From Bacillota bacterium (GTDB taxonomy: Bacteria > Bacillota > Clostridia > Christensenellales > CAG-138), in contig JAEXFV010000154.1 in NCBI GenBank assembly GCA_023451115.1, positions 5,188 through 69,187 of the forward strand: 64,000 bases of DNA, read 5' to 3'. Positions 8,904 to 18,451 of the stretch are shown here, in pieces (position 1 is the stretch's first letter; every line of letters begins with the position of its first letter). The notes beneath the pieces are model-generated. The model was not told where the DNA came from, did not search any database, and saw only the letters and a program-made list of their open reading frames with translations. The position numbers and the translations under genes were made by a program.

Positions 8904-10220
8904 ATGAATTTCGCTGCTGTAAAATCTGCTTCTGAGAACTATTTACCCCAAATGACCAAATTTTTACGGGAATTGGTTGCCATTCCTGGGGAAAGCGCGG
9001 GGGAGGAAGGACATGTGCGCCGTATCCAGGCAGAAATGGAAGCGGTGGGGTTTGATAAAGTGGAGATCGATCCCCAGGGCAACATCCTGGGCTGGATGGG
9101 CAGTGGCAAGACCCTGATTGCGTTTGATGCCCATATCGACACCGTTGGCATTGGCAACCGGGATAACTGGCAGTTTGACCCTTACCAGGGCTTTGAAACG
9201 GAAACAGAGATCGGCGGCCGGGGCACATCGGACCAGTTGGGCGGCATCGTATCCTCCGTTTATGGCGCCAAGATCATGAAGGACCTGGGGCTGCTCAACG
9301 AGCAATACCAGGTGCTGGTGGTAGGCTCTGTGCAGGAAGAGGATTGCGATGGTTTGTGCTGGCAGTACATCATCAACGAGGACAAGGTGCGCCCGGCATT
9401 TGTAGTGTCTACCGAGCCTACGGACGGTGGTATTTACCGTGGCCAGCGCGGCCGCATGGAGATCCGGGTGGATGTGAAAGGCGTCTCCTGCCATGGCAGC
9501 GCGCCTGAGCGCGGGGATAACGCCATTTATAAAATGGCGGATATTTTGCAGGACATCCGCGCCCTCAATGAAAACGATGCAGAGCAAGGCACGCAGATCA
9601 AGGGCCTGGTTAAAATGCTGGAACAGTCCTTTAACCCGGATTGGAAAGAGGCACGGTTCCTGGGCAAAGGCACCATTACGGTTTCGGAAATCTTTTTTAC
9701 CAGCCCCAGCCGCTGCGCCGTGGCAGATTCCTGTGCCGTCAGCCTGGACCGCCGCATGACTGCCGGGGAAACCTGGGAGAGCTGCTTGGAAGAAATCCGC
9801 AATTTACCCGCAGTGAAGCGGTATGCAGAGGACGTAAAGGTGAGCATGTATCAGTATGACCGTCCTTCCTGGACGAACTGCGTATATCCCATCGAATGCT
9901 ATTTCCCCACCTGGGTAATCCCGGAAGACCATAAGGTCACAAAAGCGCTGGAGGCAGCCTACAAAGGCCTGTTTGGAGAAACCCGCATTGGCCACCCGGA
10001 TACGCTGGAAATGCGGCAGGCACGCCCGCTGACGGATAAATGGACCTTCTCTACCAATGGCGTCACCATTATGGGCCGCAACGGAATCCCCTGCATTGGC
10101 TTTGGCCCTGGCGCGGAGGCACAGGCCCATGCACCCAATGAAAAAACATGGAAACAGGATTTGGTTACCTGCGCGGCAGTTTATGCAGCCCTGCCCCAGA
10201 TGTATGTAGAGCAGGCGTAA
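8904..10220 (+). CDS. ygeY: YgeY-type M20 metallohydrolase
   Basis: A 438-residue M20 peptidase/deacylase-fold enzyme matching the YgeY family, once named a selenium metabolism-linked hydrolase and now associated with anaerobic purine and ureido-compound breakdown. Visible features are the zinc motif [11 protein letters not shown] (about 75-85), a [11 protein letters not shown] segment (second metal Asp) and [11 protein letters not shown] (catalytic and metal Glu pair). The lid-domain HG is in [14 protein letters not shown], and the C-terminal metal His is in [20 protein letters not shown] gives a strong ribosome site. It is followed by ygeW and carbamate kinase, partners in the known clusters. 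Confidence 0.9.
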   Translation: MNFAAVKSASENYLPQMTKFLRELVAIPGESAGEEGHVRRIQAEMEAVGFDKVEIDPQGNILGWMGSGKTLIAFDAHIDTVGIGNRDNWQFDPYQGFETETEIGGRGTSDQLGGIVSSVYGAKIMKDLGLLNEQYQVLVVGSVQEEDCDGLCWQYIINEDKVRPAFVVSTEPTDGGIYRGQRGRMEIRVDVKGVSCHGSAPERGDNAIYKMADILQDIRALNENDAEQGTQIKGLVKMLEQSFNPDWKEARFLGKGTITVSEIFFTSPSRCAVADSCAVSLDRRMTAGETWESCLEEIRNLPAVKRYAEDVKVSMYQYDRPSWTNCVYPIECYFPTWVIPEDHKVTKALEAAYKGLFGETRIGHPDTLEMRQARPLTDKWTFSTNGVTIMGRNGIPCIGFGPGAEAQAHAPNEKTWKQDLVTCAAVYAALPQMYVEQA

Positions 10221-10290
10221 CGTTTGGATGATATAGGGGATAGCGCCCCAATATAATTTATCAGTTTTATCATAATATGGAGGAATGTGC

Positions 10291-11496
10291 ATGAGCAGCA
10301 ATGTAAAACAGTTCACAGACCGGTTAGACCAGTTGAATTTCGAAGACATGTATAACGGCGACTTTTTCCTGACCTGGGAAAAGAGCCGCGACGAGTTGGA
10401 AGCGGTATTTACCGTAGCGGATGCTTTACGCCACCTGCGGGAAAATAATATTTCTACCAAAATATTCGATAGCGGCCTGGGAATCAGCCTGTTCCGGGAT
10501 AACTCTACCCGTACCCGGTTTTCCTTTGGTTCCGCCTGTAACCTGTTGGGGCTGGAAGTGCAGGATCTGGACGAGGGTAAGAGCCAGATTGCCCATGGCG
10601 AGACTGTGCGGGAAACCGCGAATATGATTTCCTTTATGGCAGATGTGATTGGCATCCGGGACGACATGTATATCGGCAAGGGCAATCAATACATGCATGA
10701 TGTGGTGGACGCGGTTTCCGCCGGAAACCAGGCGGGTGTGCTGGAACAAAAGCCCACCCTGGTAAACTTGCAGTGCGATATTGATCACCCCACCCAGACC
10801 ATGGCGGATATGCTGCACCTGATCCACGAGTTTGGCGGTGTAGAAAACCTCAAAGGCAAAAAAATTGCCATGACCTGGGCCTATTCTCCCAGCTATGGTA
10901 AGCCCCTGTCCGTTCCCCAGGGCGTAATTGGGCTTATGACCCGCATGGGTATGGACGTGACGCTGGCATATCCCGAAGGATATGAGGTGATGGAGGATGT
11001 GGTGGACGTAGCTCGCAGCAACGCTGAGGAGTTTGGCGGAAAGTTTACCATCACCAATTCCATGGCCGAAGCCTTCCAGGATGCAGACGTGGTATATCCC
11101 AAATCCTGGGCGCCATTCAAAGCGATGGAGCAGCGTACCGAGTTGTACGGCAATGGGGATTTTGAAGGCATCAAGGCGCTGGAAAAAGAGCTTTTGGCCC
11201 AAAACGCCCAGCATAAGGATTGGGAATGCACGGAAGAAATGATGCAGCTCACTAGGGACGGCAAGGCTTTATATCTTCACTGCCTGCCTGCCGATATCAG
11301 TGGGATTTCCTGCGAAGAAGGGGAAGTGGCCGCCAGCGTGTTTGACCGTTATCGCGACCCGCTGTATAAGCAGGCTTCCTACAAGCCCTACATCATTGCA
11401 GCGATGATTTTCCTGGCCAAGGTGAAAGATCCCCAGGCGGCGCTCAAAGCCTTGGAAGAAAAGGGCAAAAAACGCTGGGAAGGCGCTGCGGAATAG
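10291..11496 (+). CDS. ygeW: Knotted carbamoyltransferase YgeW
   Basis: A 401-residue member of the aspartate/ornithine carbamoyltransferase superfamily, YgeW branch. The carbamoyl phosphate site is seen as FRDNSTRTRFSF (STRTR, about 70-74), and a second substrate loop as HCLPADISG near the C-terminus. QCDIDHPTQTMADML is the HPTQ motif. It transfers or removes a carbamoyl group on a ureido substrate that is still debated. The ATG at 10291 has GGAGG 7 nt upstream and is preferred over the in-frame GTG at 10285. With carbamate kinase downstream, the likely direction is phosphorolysis of a ureido compound to carbamoyl phosphate and then ATP. Confidence 0.92.
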   Translation: MSSNVKQFTDRLDQLNFEDMYNGDFFLTWEKSRDELEAVFTVADALRHLRENNISTKIFDSGLGISLFRDNSTRTRFSFGSACNLLGLEVQDLDEGKSQIAHGETVRETANMISFMADVIGIRDDMYIGKGNQYMHDVVDAVSAGNQAGVLEQKPTLVNLQCDIDHPTQTMADMLHLIHEFGGVENLKGKKIAMTWAYSPSYGKPLSVPQGVIGLMTRMGMDVTLAYPEGYEVMEDVVDVARSNAEEFGGKFTITNSMAEAFQDADVVYPKSWAPFKAMEQRTELYGNGDFEGIKALEKELLAQNAQHKDWECTEEMMQLTRDGKALYLHCLPADISGISCEEGEVAASVFDRYRDPLYKQASYKPYIIAAMIFLAKVKDPQAALKALEEKGKKRWEGAAE

Positions 11497-11517
11497 ATTT
11501 TGATGTTCCTGCTGTAT

Positions 11518-11566
11518 CCCCCGGCTTTTGCCGGGGGTAAGAAGCATGGGACGCAGCCGTCCCCAT
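11518..11566 (+). repeat. Two-hairpin intergenic motif, copy between ygeW and arcC
   Basis: Stem 1 is CCCCCGGC / GCCGGGGG (11518-11537); linker TAAGAAGC; stem 2 is ATGGGACG against CGTCCCCAT (11546-11566, one extra C). It shares order, GAAGC-ATG linker and spacing with copies at 12718 and 43106 although the stem sequences differ. There is no T-run after stem 1, so it is not a classic terminator. Confidence 0.5.
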
Positions 11567-11669
11567 ATTGGTGCATAATAAAACCATTTCGAAGGAAATC
11601 AAATCTTTCGAGTGGGAGATTGGGGTCAAATCCCCTATAGCGGGATAGGATCCAAGCTGGAGGGACAAT

Positions 11670-12575
11670 ATGTCTAGAGTGGTAATCGCCTTGGGCGGCA
11701 ACGCCTTGGGCACTAATTTACAGGAGCAGATGGCGGCGGTCAAAGTGACTGCTAAGGCCATTGTGGATTTAATCGAACAGGGCCATCAGGTAATCATCTC
11801 CCACGGCAACGGGCCACAGGTGGGTATGATCAACCTGGCTATGGATGCCAACAACATCCCCCTATCCATGTGCGTTGCCATGAGCCAGGCTTATATTGGC
11901 TATGACCTGCAAAACGCTATGCGGGAAGAGCTGCTCAACCGGGGCATCGTAAAACCCTGTGCCACCATGATCACCCAGGTGGTGGTGGATCCGGAGGACC
12001 CCGCCTTCCAACGGCCCACCAAGCCCATTGGGCGGTTTATGAGCAAGGAAGAAGCGGATGCGGTGGCAGCTTCTGGCAGAGCTGTGATGGAGGATGCAGG
12101 CCGGGGCTGGCGCAGGGTAGTAGCCTCCCCCCGTCCGGCAGACATTGTAGAGGCGGACGCTATCCGCGCGCTGGTAGAGGCAGGGCAGGTGGTGGTAGCC
12201 GCAGGCGGCGGCGGTATTCCTGTGATGCGCCAGGGGAATCACCTTAAAGGCGTACCAGCGGTGATTGATAAGGATTTTGCCTCCTGTAAACTGGCCCAGT
12301 TGCTGGACGCGGATTTTCTGGTCATTCTGACGGCGGTAGAAAAGGTTGCAATCCATTTCAACCAGCCGGACCAGCGCTGGCTGGACCACATAAGCGTGGA
12401 AGAAGCGAAAGAATTGGTGGCCCAGGGCCATTTTGCACCGGGCTCCATGCTGCCTAAGGTACAGGCTGCGATGGAGTTTGCCGGATCAAAACCTGGCAGG
12501 CAGGCTTTGATTACGCTGCTGGAAAAGGCGAAGGAGGGCATTGAAGGAAAGACAGGGACTCGTATTACCCAGTAA
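11670..12575 (+). CDS. arcC: Carbamate kinase
   Basis: A 301-residue amino acid kinase-fold enzyme that makes ATP and carbamate from carbamoyl phosphate and ADP. Diagnostic stretches are VVIALGGNALG (residues 4-14), ISHGNGPQVGMI (about 46-57), VVASPRPADIVE (about 149), VVVAAGGGGIPV and the C-terminal HFAPGSMLPKVQAA. Length is typical (about 310). GGAGG lies a few bases before ATG. It completes the ygeY-ygeW-arcC set. No arginine deiminase or ornithine carbamoyltransferase gene is nearby, so it serves ureido rather than arginine catabolism here (inference). Confidence 0.95.
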   Translation: MSRVVIALGGNALGTNLQEQMAAVKVTAKAIVDLIEQGHQVIISHGNGPQVGMINLAMDANNIPLSMCVAMSQAYIGYDLQNAMREELLNRGIVKPCATMITQVVVDPEDPAFQRPTKPIGRFMSKEEADAVAASGRAVMEDAGRGWRRVVASPRPADIVEADAIRALVEAGQVVVAAGGGGIPVMRQGNHLKGVPAVIDKDFASCKLAQLLDADFLVILTAVEKVAIHFNQPDQRWLDHISVEEAKELVAQGHFAPGSMLPKVQAAMEFAGSKPGRQALITLLEKAKEGIEGKTGTRITQ

Positions 12576-12659
12576 GGCCTTCTTGCAGTTCTCAAATGGT
12601 TTTTGACCGGTAAAGCGTTGAAAGAAACCTAGTGAGATTACCATTTCCAACAAAATGCT

Positions 12660-12706
12660 ACAAGCCCTGGCGCAGCGTTGTGCTGCACGCCAGGGCTTGT
12701 TTTTCT
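12660..12706 (+). terminator. Intrinsic terminator after carbamate kinase
   Basis: A 13-bp stem (ACAAGCCCTGGCG / CGCCAGGGCTTGT) followed by TTTTCT. It closes the ygeY-ygeW-arcC unit. Confidence 0.85.
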
Positions 12707-12717
12707 AATCCTCCGAA

Positions 12718-12783
12718 CCCCTAAGACTTTGGGGATTTCAGCAAGGAGCAATGTCAAAGCATTTCGCTTTGACCACCTTAGCA
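12718..12783 (+). repeat. Two-hairpin intergenic motif, copy after arcC
   Basis: Stem 1 CCCC / GGGG (12718-12734), linker ATTTCAGCAAGGAGCAATG, stem 2 TCAAAGC / GCTTTGA (12754-12772), tail CCACCTTAGCAG. CTAAG at the start of the first hairpin loop could pair with CTTAG in the tail. It is the clearest copy of the motif. Confidence 0.55.
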
Positions 12784-12829
12784 GATTTCCCGGGAAATAG
12801 ATAAAATCATTGAAAATTTGCCGCGAATA

Positions 12830-13699
12830 TTATCGATCTGGGGCAATGGGTGCAGAATGCGCCTTTTTTGCATCCCAAATACACCACAAAGTGACGCTGG
12901 CGATCACGATGATACCGCCTATAAGAGCCCAAAGCCCCGGCGCTTCCCCGGTAAACAGGAATACCCATACTGGGTTTAGCAAAGGCTCCAGAGCGGCGAT
13001 GAGGGAGGCGGTGAGCGGCGGGCAGTGTTTCGCTGCCAGTGCAAACAGCAGGTATGGAATGCCCAATTGCAGCAGGCCTAAGGCAAAGATACATGCCAGG
13101 ATGGTTGGAGAGAATGGGGTAGCGGAAACAAAAGCGAAGGGGATGCCTAAAATGGCCGTGAGCAGGTGCCCCAGCAATAATCCGCTCATACGCACCGGCT
13201 CTTCTACTCCTTCATTGGTCAGAAACATCCCGGCAAATCCTGCGCCTGCGCATACGCCGATCAGGTTGCCCAGCAAAGAGCCGGCATTGAGTTGGTCAAA
13301 AAAGAATAGGGAAATGCCCCCCAATGTAAGCCCAACTGCCAGATAGTCCAGTACCCGGAATGTTTTCTTCTGGAATAGCACCTGATACAATAGCAGAAAA
13401 ATAGGCCCGGTATATTGCAACACAATGGCATTGGCTGCAGTTGTCAGCTTGTTGGCCGCTAAAAAACAGAAAAAGGTGCTACATAAACAACAGGCAATGC
13501 ACACAGTGCGCTTGGAGAACACCAGCTTTTGCCTTTTGTACAGCATGTAAAACAAAATAACCCCAGCTGCAATGAGGCTGCGAAAGCCTGCGATGACAAG
13601 CGCGTTCCAGGGAATGAGTTTGATAAAAATGCCTGCGGTGCTCCAAAGCACCGCGCAGACTGTCATTTGCAGCATGGCCCGTTTGGTGGCCTGATTCAC
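12830..13699 (-). CDS. DMT-family (EamA) drug/metabolite transporter
   Basis: A 289-residue inner-membrane transporter with ten predicted hydrophobic segments in two EamA repeats (first ending near LFFFDQ, second starting near LIGVCAGAGFAG). Typical EamA signatures are AVLWSTAGIFIK at the first segment, TTAANAIVLQYTGPIF and ALEPLLNPVWVFLFTGE. The GTG at 13699 has AGGAGG 8 nt upstream and is chosen over longer upstream extensions. Substrate cannot be told from sequence; members export or import amino acids, nucleosides or drugs. It is divergent from the parE-like gene. Confidence 0.88.
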   Translation of the reverse strand: MNQATKRAMLQMTVCAVLWSTAGIFIKLIPWNALVIAGFRSLIAAGVILFYMLYKRQKLVFSKRTVCIACCLCSTFFCFLAANKLTTAANAIVLQYTGPIFLLLYQVLFQKKTFRVLDYLAVGLTLGGISLFFFDQLNAGSLLGNLIGVCAGAGFAGMFLTNEGVEEPVRMSGLLLGHLLTAILGIPFAFVSATPFSPTILACIFALGLLQLGIPYLLFALAAKHCPPLTASLIAALEPLLNPVWVFLFTGEAPGLWALIGGIIVIASVTLWCIWDAKKAHSAPIAPDR

Positions 13700-13899
13700 A
13701 ATGGGTACCTCCTGTGGATGTTGTTTCAGGGATTTTACAAGGCTCTGTAAAAAAAGCATTTTGCCGCGACCGCCTTTTTTCATGTTGCCCAGCAATTTAT
13801 TATACGGAAAAAAGGCAGGGATTGCACGATAAATATAGCGGCGTCTGGGGGCTTTTTTTGTCGCCGTTGGGCAGTATGTTTCATTCTTTCTGCGGTTTA

Positions 13900-13908
13900 T
13901 GGTACAAT
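13900..13908 (+). promoter_or_regulatory. Extended -10 promoter of the topoisomerase operon
   Basis: TG-G-TACAAT, 40 bp before ATG 13949, with a weak -35 (TTCATT) at 17-bp spacing. Confidence 0.5.
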
Positions 13909-13948
13909 AAGAAAGTTGAAAAAGGAAACCAACCCATTGGGAGGCAGA

Positions 13949-15913
13949 ATGGAATATTCCGTACAAAATATTAAAGTCATGGAAGGTTTGGACGCAGTAC
14001 GTATGCGCCCAGGCATGTATATCGGTTCCACGGGCAGCCGGGGGCTGCATCATATGTTGTGGGAAATTGTGGATAACGCCATCGATGAGGCGGCCAATGG
14101 CTACGCCAATTTGGTAACCGTTGCGCTGCGCAGGGATGGCTCTGTAACCGTTACAGACAATGGACGGGGGATACCGGTGGGGGTCCATGAGAAATACGGC
14201 GTGTCTGGCGTGGAGCTGGTGTTCACCCAGCTTCATGCAGGCGGCAAATTCGGCAACGATTCCTATGGATTTTCCGGCGGGCTGCACGGCGTGGGCGCAA
14301 GCGTGGTCAATGCGTTGTCCCGCTGGGTGAAGGTGGAAGTATTTACCCAAGGGCGGGCCTATCTCCAGGAGTTTGAAAGCGTAGCTGGGGAGGATGGCAA
14401 GATCGTCTCCGGCAAAGCAAAATACCCGCTGATGGAAACCGGCCGCACCCGAAAACAGGGCACGGTGGTCACCTTCTTGCCGGACGACCGGGTGTTTGAA
14501 AGCATTCAGATGAATTATGAGCTGATCCAGCGCCGCCTTAGGGAGCTGGCTTATCTGAACCGTGGGGTCACCATGTCATTGGTAGACGAACGGGGGCAGG
14601 ACCGTGCTTGTGAATACCGGTTTGACGGAGGCCTTTCCGATTTTGTAACCTACCTGAACGAGGATAAAACCCCGCTGTATACCCCGCCCATCCACTTCAA
14701 AGGCGAGCGGGATGGCATTCAGGTAGAGGTTGCCATGCAGCATAACGACGGCTATGCGGATACGCTGTTCTCCTATGTTAACAACATCCCCACAACAGAG
14801 GGCGGCACCCATGAAACCGGTTTTAAGGCTGCCCTTACCAAATCACTCAACGATCATTGCCGCAGGGTAGGCGCGTTGAAGGAAAAGGATCCCAGCTTAA
14901 GCGGGGAAGACTTCCGCGAGGGCCTTACTGCGGTGCTGTCGCTGAAGATGAAAACCATCCAGTTTGAAGGGCAAACCAAAACCCGCTTGGGCAATACCGA
15001 GGCAAGGCCAGCGGTGGAATATGTGGTAAACGAGCAGCTCACCCCCTTTTTGGAAGATTTAAAAAACGCGGATCTGGCTGCTGCTATAGTGGAAAAGGCG
15101 GTCAAAGCCGCCCATGTCCGCGAGACTGCCCGCAAAGCCAAAACCATGGCCAGGGAAAAGAACAAGCTGGAAAATGCACCTCTGGTAGGGAAACTTTCTT
15201 CCTGCACAGGCAGGGATGCTAACAAAAACGAGCTGTTTATTGTAGAAGGGGATTCAGCAGGCGGCTCCGCCAAACAGGGACGGGACCGGTATTTTCAAGC
15301 GATTTTGCCATTGCGTGGCAAGCCGCTCAACGTGGAGAAAAAACGCTTGGATCAAGTGCTGCAAAACGAGGAATTCCGCAGCATCATTACTGCCATTGGC
15401 ACAGGGATTGGGGAAGATTTTGATATTACCCAGCGCAAGTACGATAAGGTAATCATCCTTTCGGATGCGGACCAGGATGGCGCCCACATCCGGGCCATCT
15501 TGCTCACCTTTTTCTACCGCTACATGAAGCCTCTGATTACGGAAGGGCATGTATATATTGGCCTGCCGCCCCTGTATAAGGCTCATAAGGGGGACAAGGT
15601 GATCTACTGTTATGATGAAAAGGAGCTGGCTGCAGCTGCCAAAACATTGGGAAAAGGATACTTGGTGCAGCGGTATAAAGGGTTGGGAGAAATGAACCCG
15701 GAGCAACTGTGGGAAACCACCATGAATCCGGACAACCGCTCTCTGATTCGGGTAAATATTGAAGACGCGGCTGACGTGGAGCATCTGGTCAGCGTGTTGA
15801 TGGGGGATAAAATTCAGCCCCGCAAGGAATATATCAGCGAATTTGCGGACTTCAACAAGGTGGACGTATTCCAAGAGAAAGGGTATGCCGGCGTTGGCAA
15901 GGGAGGGGAGTAA
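13949..15913 (+). CDS. parE: Type II topoisomerase B subunit, ParE/GyrB family
   Basis: The ATPase subunit of a type II DNA topoisomerase, about 654 residues. The GHKL ATP site is seen as EIVDNAIDEAANGY, DNGRGIPVGVH and GGLHGVGASVVNALS. The Toprim domain has FIVEGDSAGGSAKQGRDR and DADQDGAHIRALL-like DADQDGAHIRAI, and the C-terminus has RYKGLGEMNPEQL. A TTG at 13916 would add 11 residues, but ATG 13949 gives the usual family start MEYSVQN; its GGGAGG is rather close (4 nt). The A subunit starts 3 bp after the stop. The pair could be topoisomerase IV or a second gyrase; the missing GyrA box in the partner favours topoisomerase IV. Confidence 0.88.
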   Translation: MEYSVQNIKVMEGLDAVRMRPGMYIGSTGSRGLHHMLWEIVDNAIDEAANGYANLVTVALRRDGSVTVTDNGRGIPVGVHEKYGVSGVELVFTQLHAGGKFGNDSYGFSGGLHGVGASVVNALSRWVKVEVFTQGRAYLQEFESVAGEDGKIVSGKAKYPLMETGRTRKQGTVVTFLPDDRVFESIQMNYELIQRRLRELAYLNRGVTMSLVDERGQDRACEYRFDGGLSDFVTYLNEDKTPLYTPPIHFKGERDGIQVEVAMQHNDGYADTLFSYVNNIPTTEGGTHETGFKAALTKSLNDHCRRVGALKEKDPSLSGEDFREGLTAVLSLKMKTIQFEGQTKTRLGNTEARPAVEYVVNEQLTPFLEDLKNADLAAAIVEKAVKAAHVRETARKAKTMAREKNKLENAPLVGKLSSCTGRDANKNELFIVEGDSAGGSAKQGRDRYFQAILPLRGKPLNVEKKRLDQVLQNEEFRSIITAIGTGIGEDFDITQRKYDKVIILSDADQDGAHIRAILLTFFYRYMKPLITEGHVYIGLPPLYKAHKGDKVIYCYDEKELAAAAKTLGKGYLVQRYKGLGEMNPEQLWETTMNPDNRSLIRVNIEDAADVEHLVSVLMGDKIQPRKEYISEFADFNKVDVFQEKGYAGVGKGGE

Positions 15914-15916
15914 GGC

Positions 15917-18316
15917 ATGGCGAAAAAAGGAAAGGAACAGAACCAGCAGCCCCCCCGAGGGGAAACCATACTGGAGCGCAGCATGGATCTGGTGATGCAC
16001 CAAAGCATGATCCCTTATGCGGAGCATGTTATCCTGGAGCGTGCCCTGCCCCGTGTGGAGGACGGATTGAAGCCTGTGCAGCGGCGCATCCTGTACACCA
16101 TGCTGGAGCTGGGGCTGCAGCCGGACAAGCCCCACCGGAAATCTGCCCGTATCGTAGGCGATTGCCTGGGCAAATACCATCCCCATGGGGACAGCTCGGT
16201 GTATGACGCTATGGTGCGCATGGCACAGCCCTTTAATATGCGCATGCCTCTGTGCGACGGGCATGGGAATTTCGGATCTGTGGATGGGGATTCCGCCGCA
16301 GCCATGCGATATACCGAGGCCCGCATGACGCCCCTGGCGTTGGAGCTGCTGCGGGATTTGGAAAAGGGCACGGTGGATTACAATTTAAATTTTGACGACA
16401 CCCTCCAGGAGCCTGCGCTGCTGCCGGGGCGTTTCCCCAATCTGCTGGTCAACGGCGCCTCCGGTATCGCGGTAGGTCTGGCTACGAATATTCCGCCCCA
16501 CAATCTGGGGGAGGCCATTGACGCTGTGATTGCCCAGATGGAAAATCCGGAAATCTCGTTGGATGAGTTGATGCAATACCTGCCTTGTCCGGATTTCCCC
16601 ACAGGGGGGCTGCTGTTAGATTCCCAGGAAATACGCACGGCTTATGAAACCGGAAGAGGCAAGCTGACCGTCCGGGCAAAGACCCATTTTGAGCCGCAAA
16701 AAAATGGGAAAACCCTCATCGTGATTACGGAATTGCCCTATCAGGTCAATAAAGCCAATTTGTTGGAAAAAATTTTGCTGGCTACCCAGGAAAAGCGGCA
16801 GCTGTTTGCAGGCGTCTCCGGCATCCGGGATGAGAGCGACCGCAACGGCATGCGGGCAGTGATCGAGCTGAAAAAAGATGCTGACCCGGAAAAGGTGCTG
16901 GCCTACCTGTTTAAATATTCCGACCTGCAATGCACCTTCGGTGTGAACATGGTAGCGATTGCAGAGGGAAAACCCCAGCAACTGGGGCTCAAAGAGGTGA
17001 ACGCTCATTATATTCGCCACCAACGGGAGGTTGTGACCCGGCGCACCCGCTATGAGCTGGAAAACGCGAAAAAGCGGGAGCATATTTTGGAAGGCCTGAT
17101 GGTGGCGGTAAACAACATTGACGCTGTTATCGCCCTGATCCGCGCCAGCAAAAACCCAAAGCAGGCCAGGGACGGACTCATGGAGCAGTTTGGTCTGACG
17201 GAAACCCAGGCGCAGGCGATTTTGGATTTGCGCCTTCAGCGGCTGACCAATTTGGAATTGCTGGCGATTGAAAAGGAATATAAGGAGATTAAGGCACTGA
17301 TTGGGCGGCTGGAGGGCATCTTGGCATCCGAGAAAAAACTGCTGGCCCTTATTCGCCAGGAGCTGTTGGAAATCAAAGAAAACTATAACGATCCCCGGCG
17401 TACGCAATTGATCTCTGCACAGACGCACATTCAGGTAGAAGAGAAAGACCTGAAGGTGGTGGAGGATGTAACGGTGTCCCTCTATGATGGCTTGCGGGCA
17501 TGGAGAGTGCCTGCAGGCAAAAACGGTATGCCGGAAGAAGCGGTGCTGTTTACCTTCCAAACCCAGACGGATAAACGGATCCGCTTGTTTACGGACCAGG
17601 GGAGCCTTTTGACCCTGCCGGTAGAAGAATTGCCGGAGAATAAGCCGGGCGGGCGGCTTACCAACCTGGCCGCCATACTGCCTTTTGAGCAGGGGGAGCG
17701 GATTGTGGCCGCTTTCCTGGAGGGAGAGGGGGACCTGTTTTTCTGTACCCGGCAGGGAATGGTAAAGCGCACGGATCAGGCCCAGTATGCAACCCGCTCC
17801 AAGCGCATTGCCGCTTTGACGCTGAAAGAGGGGGACAGCCTGTTCGCCGTGCAGCAGCGGCAGCAGCAGACCATGCTGCTGATTACCAAACAGGGGATGA
17901 GCATCCGGTTTGACCTGGATACGGTGCCGGTTATGGGCCGGGTAGCCACCGGGGTAAAATGTATCAAATTGGAAGAAGGGGACGAGGTGCTACAAGCCAT
18001 ACAGCCTGCGGAGGAAGGGGAAATCCTTTGCGTGACTGACCGGGGCTATGCCAAACGCACTCTGATTTTCGACTATGAGGTACAGGGCCGCAATGGAAAA
18101 GGGCTCAAAACCTTTGATTTTAAAAAGAACGGTTCCAATGGCGTACGCCTGGCGGCAGCCCGTTATGTGCGGGAGCCTTTCGATTTTACCGTGGTGCAGC
18201 GTCATGGCGGGCATACCCTGTGCAATACCGAGCAAGTGCGGCTGGAAAGCCGGGCTAGCCGGGGCAGCCTGCTTGTGATGGTGATGCTGGACGATGACGT
18301 AATTGATATTTTGTAA
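15917..18316 (+). CDS. parC: Type II topoisomerase A subunit, ParC/GyrA family
   Basis: A 799-residue breakage-reunion subunit. The winged-helix core has [20 protein letters not shown], and the active-site Tyr is in AMRYTEARM (about residue 132). The [13 protein letters not shown] segment, the coiled-coil gate and a C-terminal beta-pinwheel (repeats such as [46 protein letters not shown]) follow. The QRRGGKG-type GyrA box that lets gyrase wrap DNA is not present. That suggests decatenation (ParC) rather than negative supercoiling. It forms an operon with the B subunit. Confidence 0.88.
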   Translation: MAKKGKEQNQQPPRGETILERSMDLVMHQSMIPYAEHVILERALPRVEDGLKPVQRRILYTMLELGLQPDKPHRKSARIVGDCLGKYHPHGDSSVYDAMVRMAQPFNMRMPLCDGHGNFGSVDGDSAAAMRYTEARMTPLALELLRDLEKGTVDYNLNFDDTLQEPALLPGRFPNLLVNGASGIAVGLATNIPPHNLGEAIDAVIAQMENPEISLDELMQYLPCPDFPTGGLLLDSQEIRTAYETGRGKLTVRAKTHFEPQKNGKTLIVITELPYQVNKANLLEKILLATQEKRQLFAGVSGIRDESDRNGMRAVIELKKDADPEKVLAYLFKYSDLQCTFGVNMVAIAEGKPQQLGLKEVNAHYIRHQREVVTRRTRYELENAKKREHILEGLMVAVNNIDAVIALIRASKNPKQARDGLMEQFGLTETQAQAILDLRLQRLTNLELLAIEKEYKEIKALIGRLEGILASEKKLLALIRQELLEIKENYNDPRRTQLISAQTHIQVEEKDLKVVEDVTVSLYDGLRAWRVPAGKNGMPEEAVLFTFQTQTDKRIRLFTDQGSLLTLPVEELPENKPGGRLTNLAAILPFEQGERIVAAFLEGEGDLFFCTRQGMVKRTDQAQYATRSKRIAALTLKEGDSLFAVQQRQQQTMLLITKQGMSIRFDLDTVPVMGRVATGVKCIKLEEGDEVLQAIQPAEEGEILCVTDRGYAKRTLIFDYEVQGRNGKGLKTFDFKKNGSNGVRLAAARYVREPFDFTVVQRHGGHTLCNTEQVRLESRASRGSLLVMVMLDDDVIDIL

Positions 18317-18389
18317 CGGCATTTGGCTGGATTGGGGCGCGGCACAATCGTAAACAATCTGTGTCTTTCCCCACTCCCGCGGCCAGGTC

Positions 18390-18398
18390 TGGTATACT
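18390..18398 (+). promoter_or_regulatory. Extended -10 element before the penicillin-binding protein gene
   Basis: TG-G-TATACT about 54 bp before the ATG at 18452; no convincing -35 box. Confidence 0.4.
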
Positions 18399-18451
18399 GT
18401 TAACAAAAGTATTTGCAATGGATTACCGAAGAGAAGGACAACCCGCCTGTC

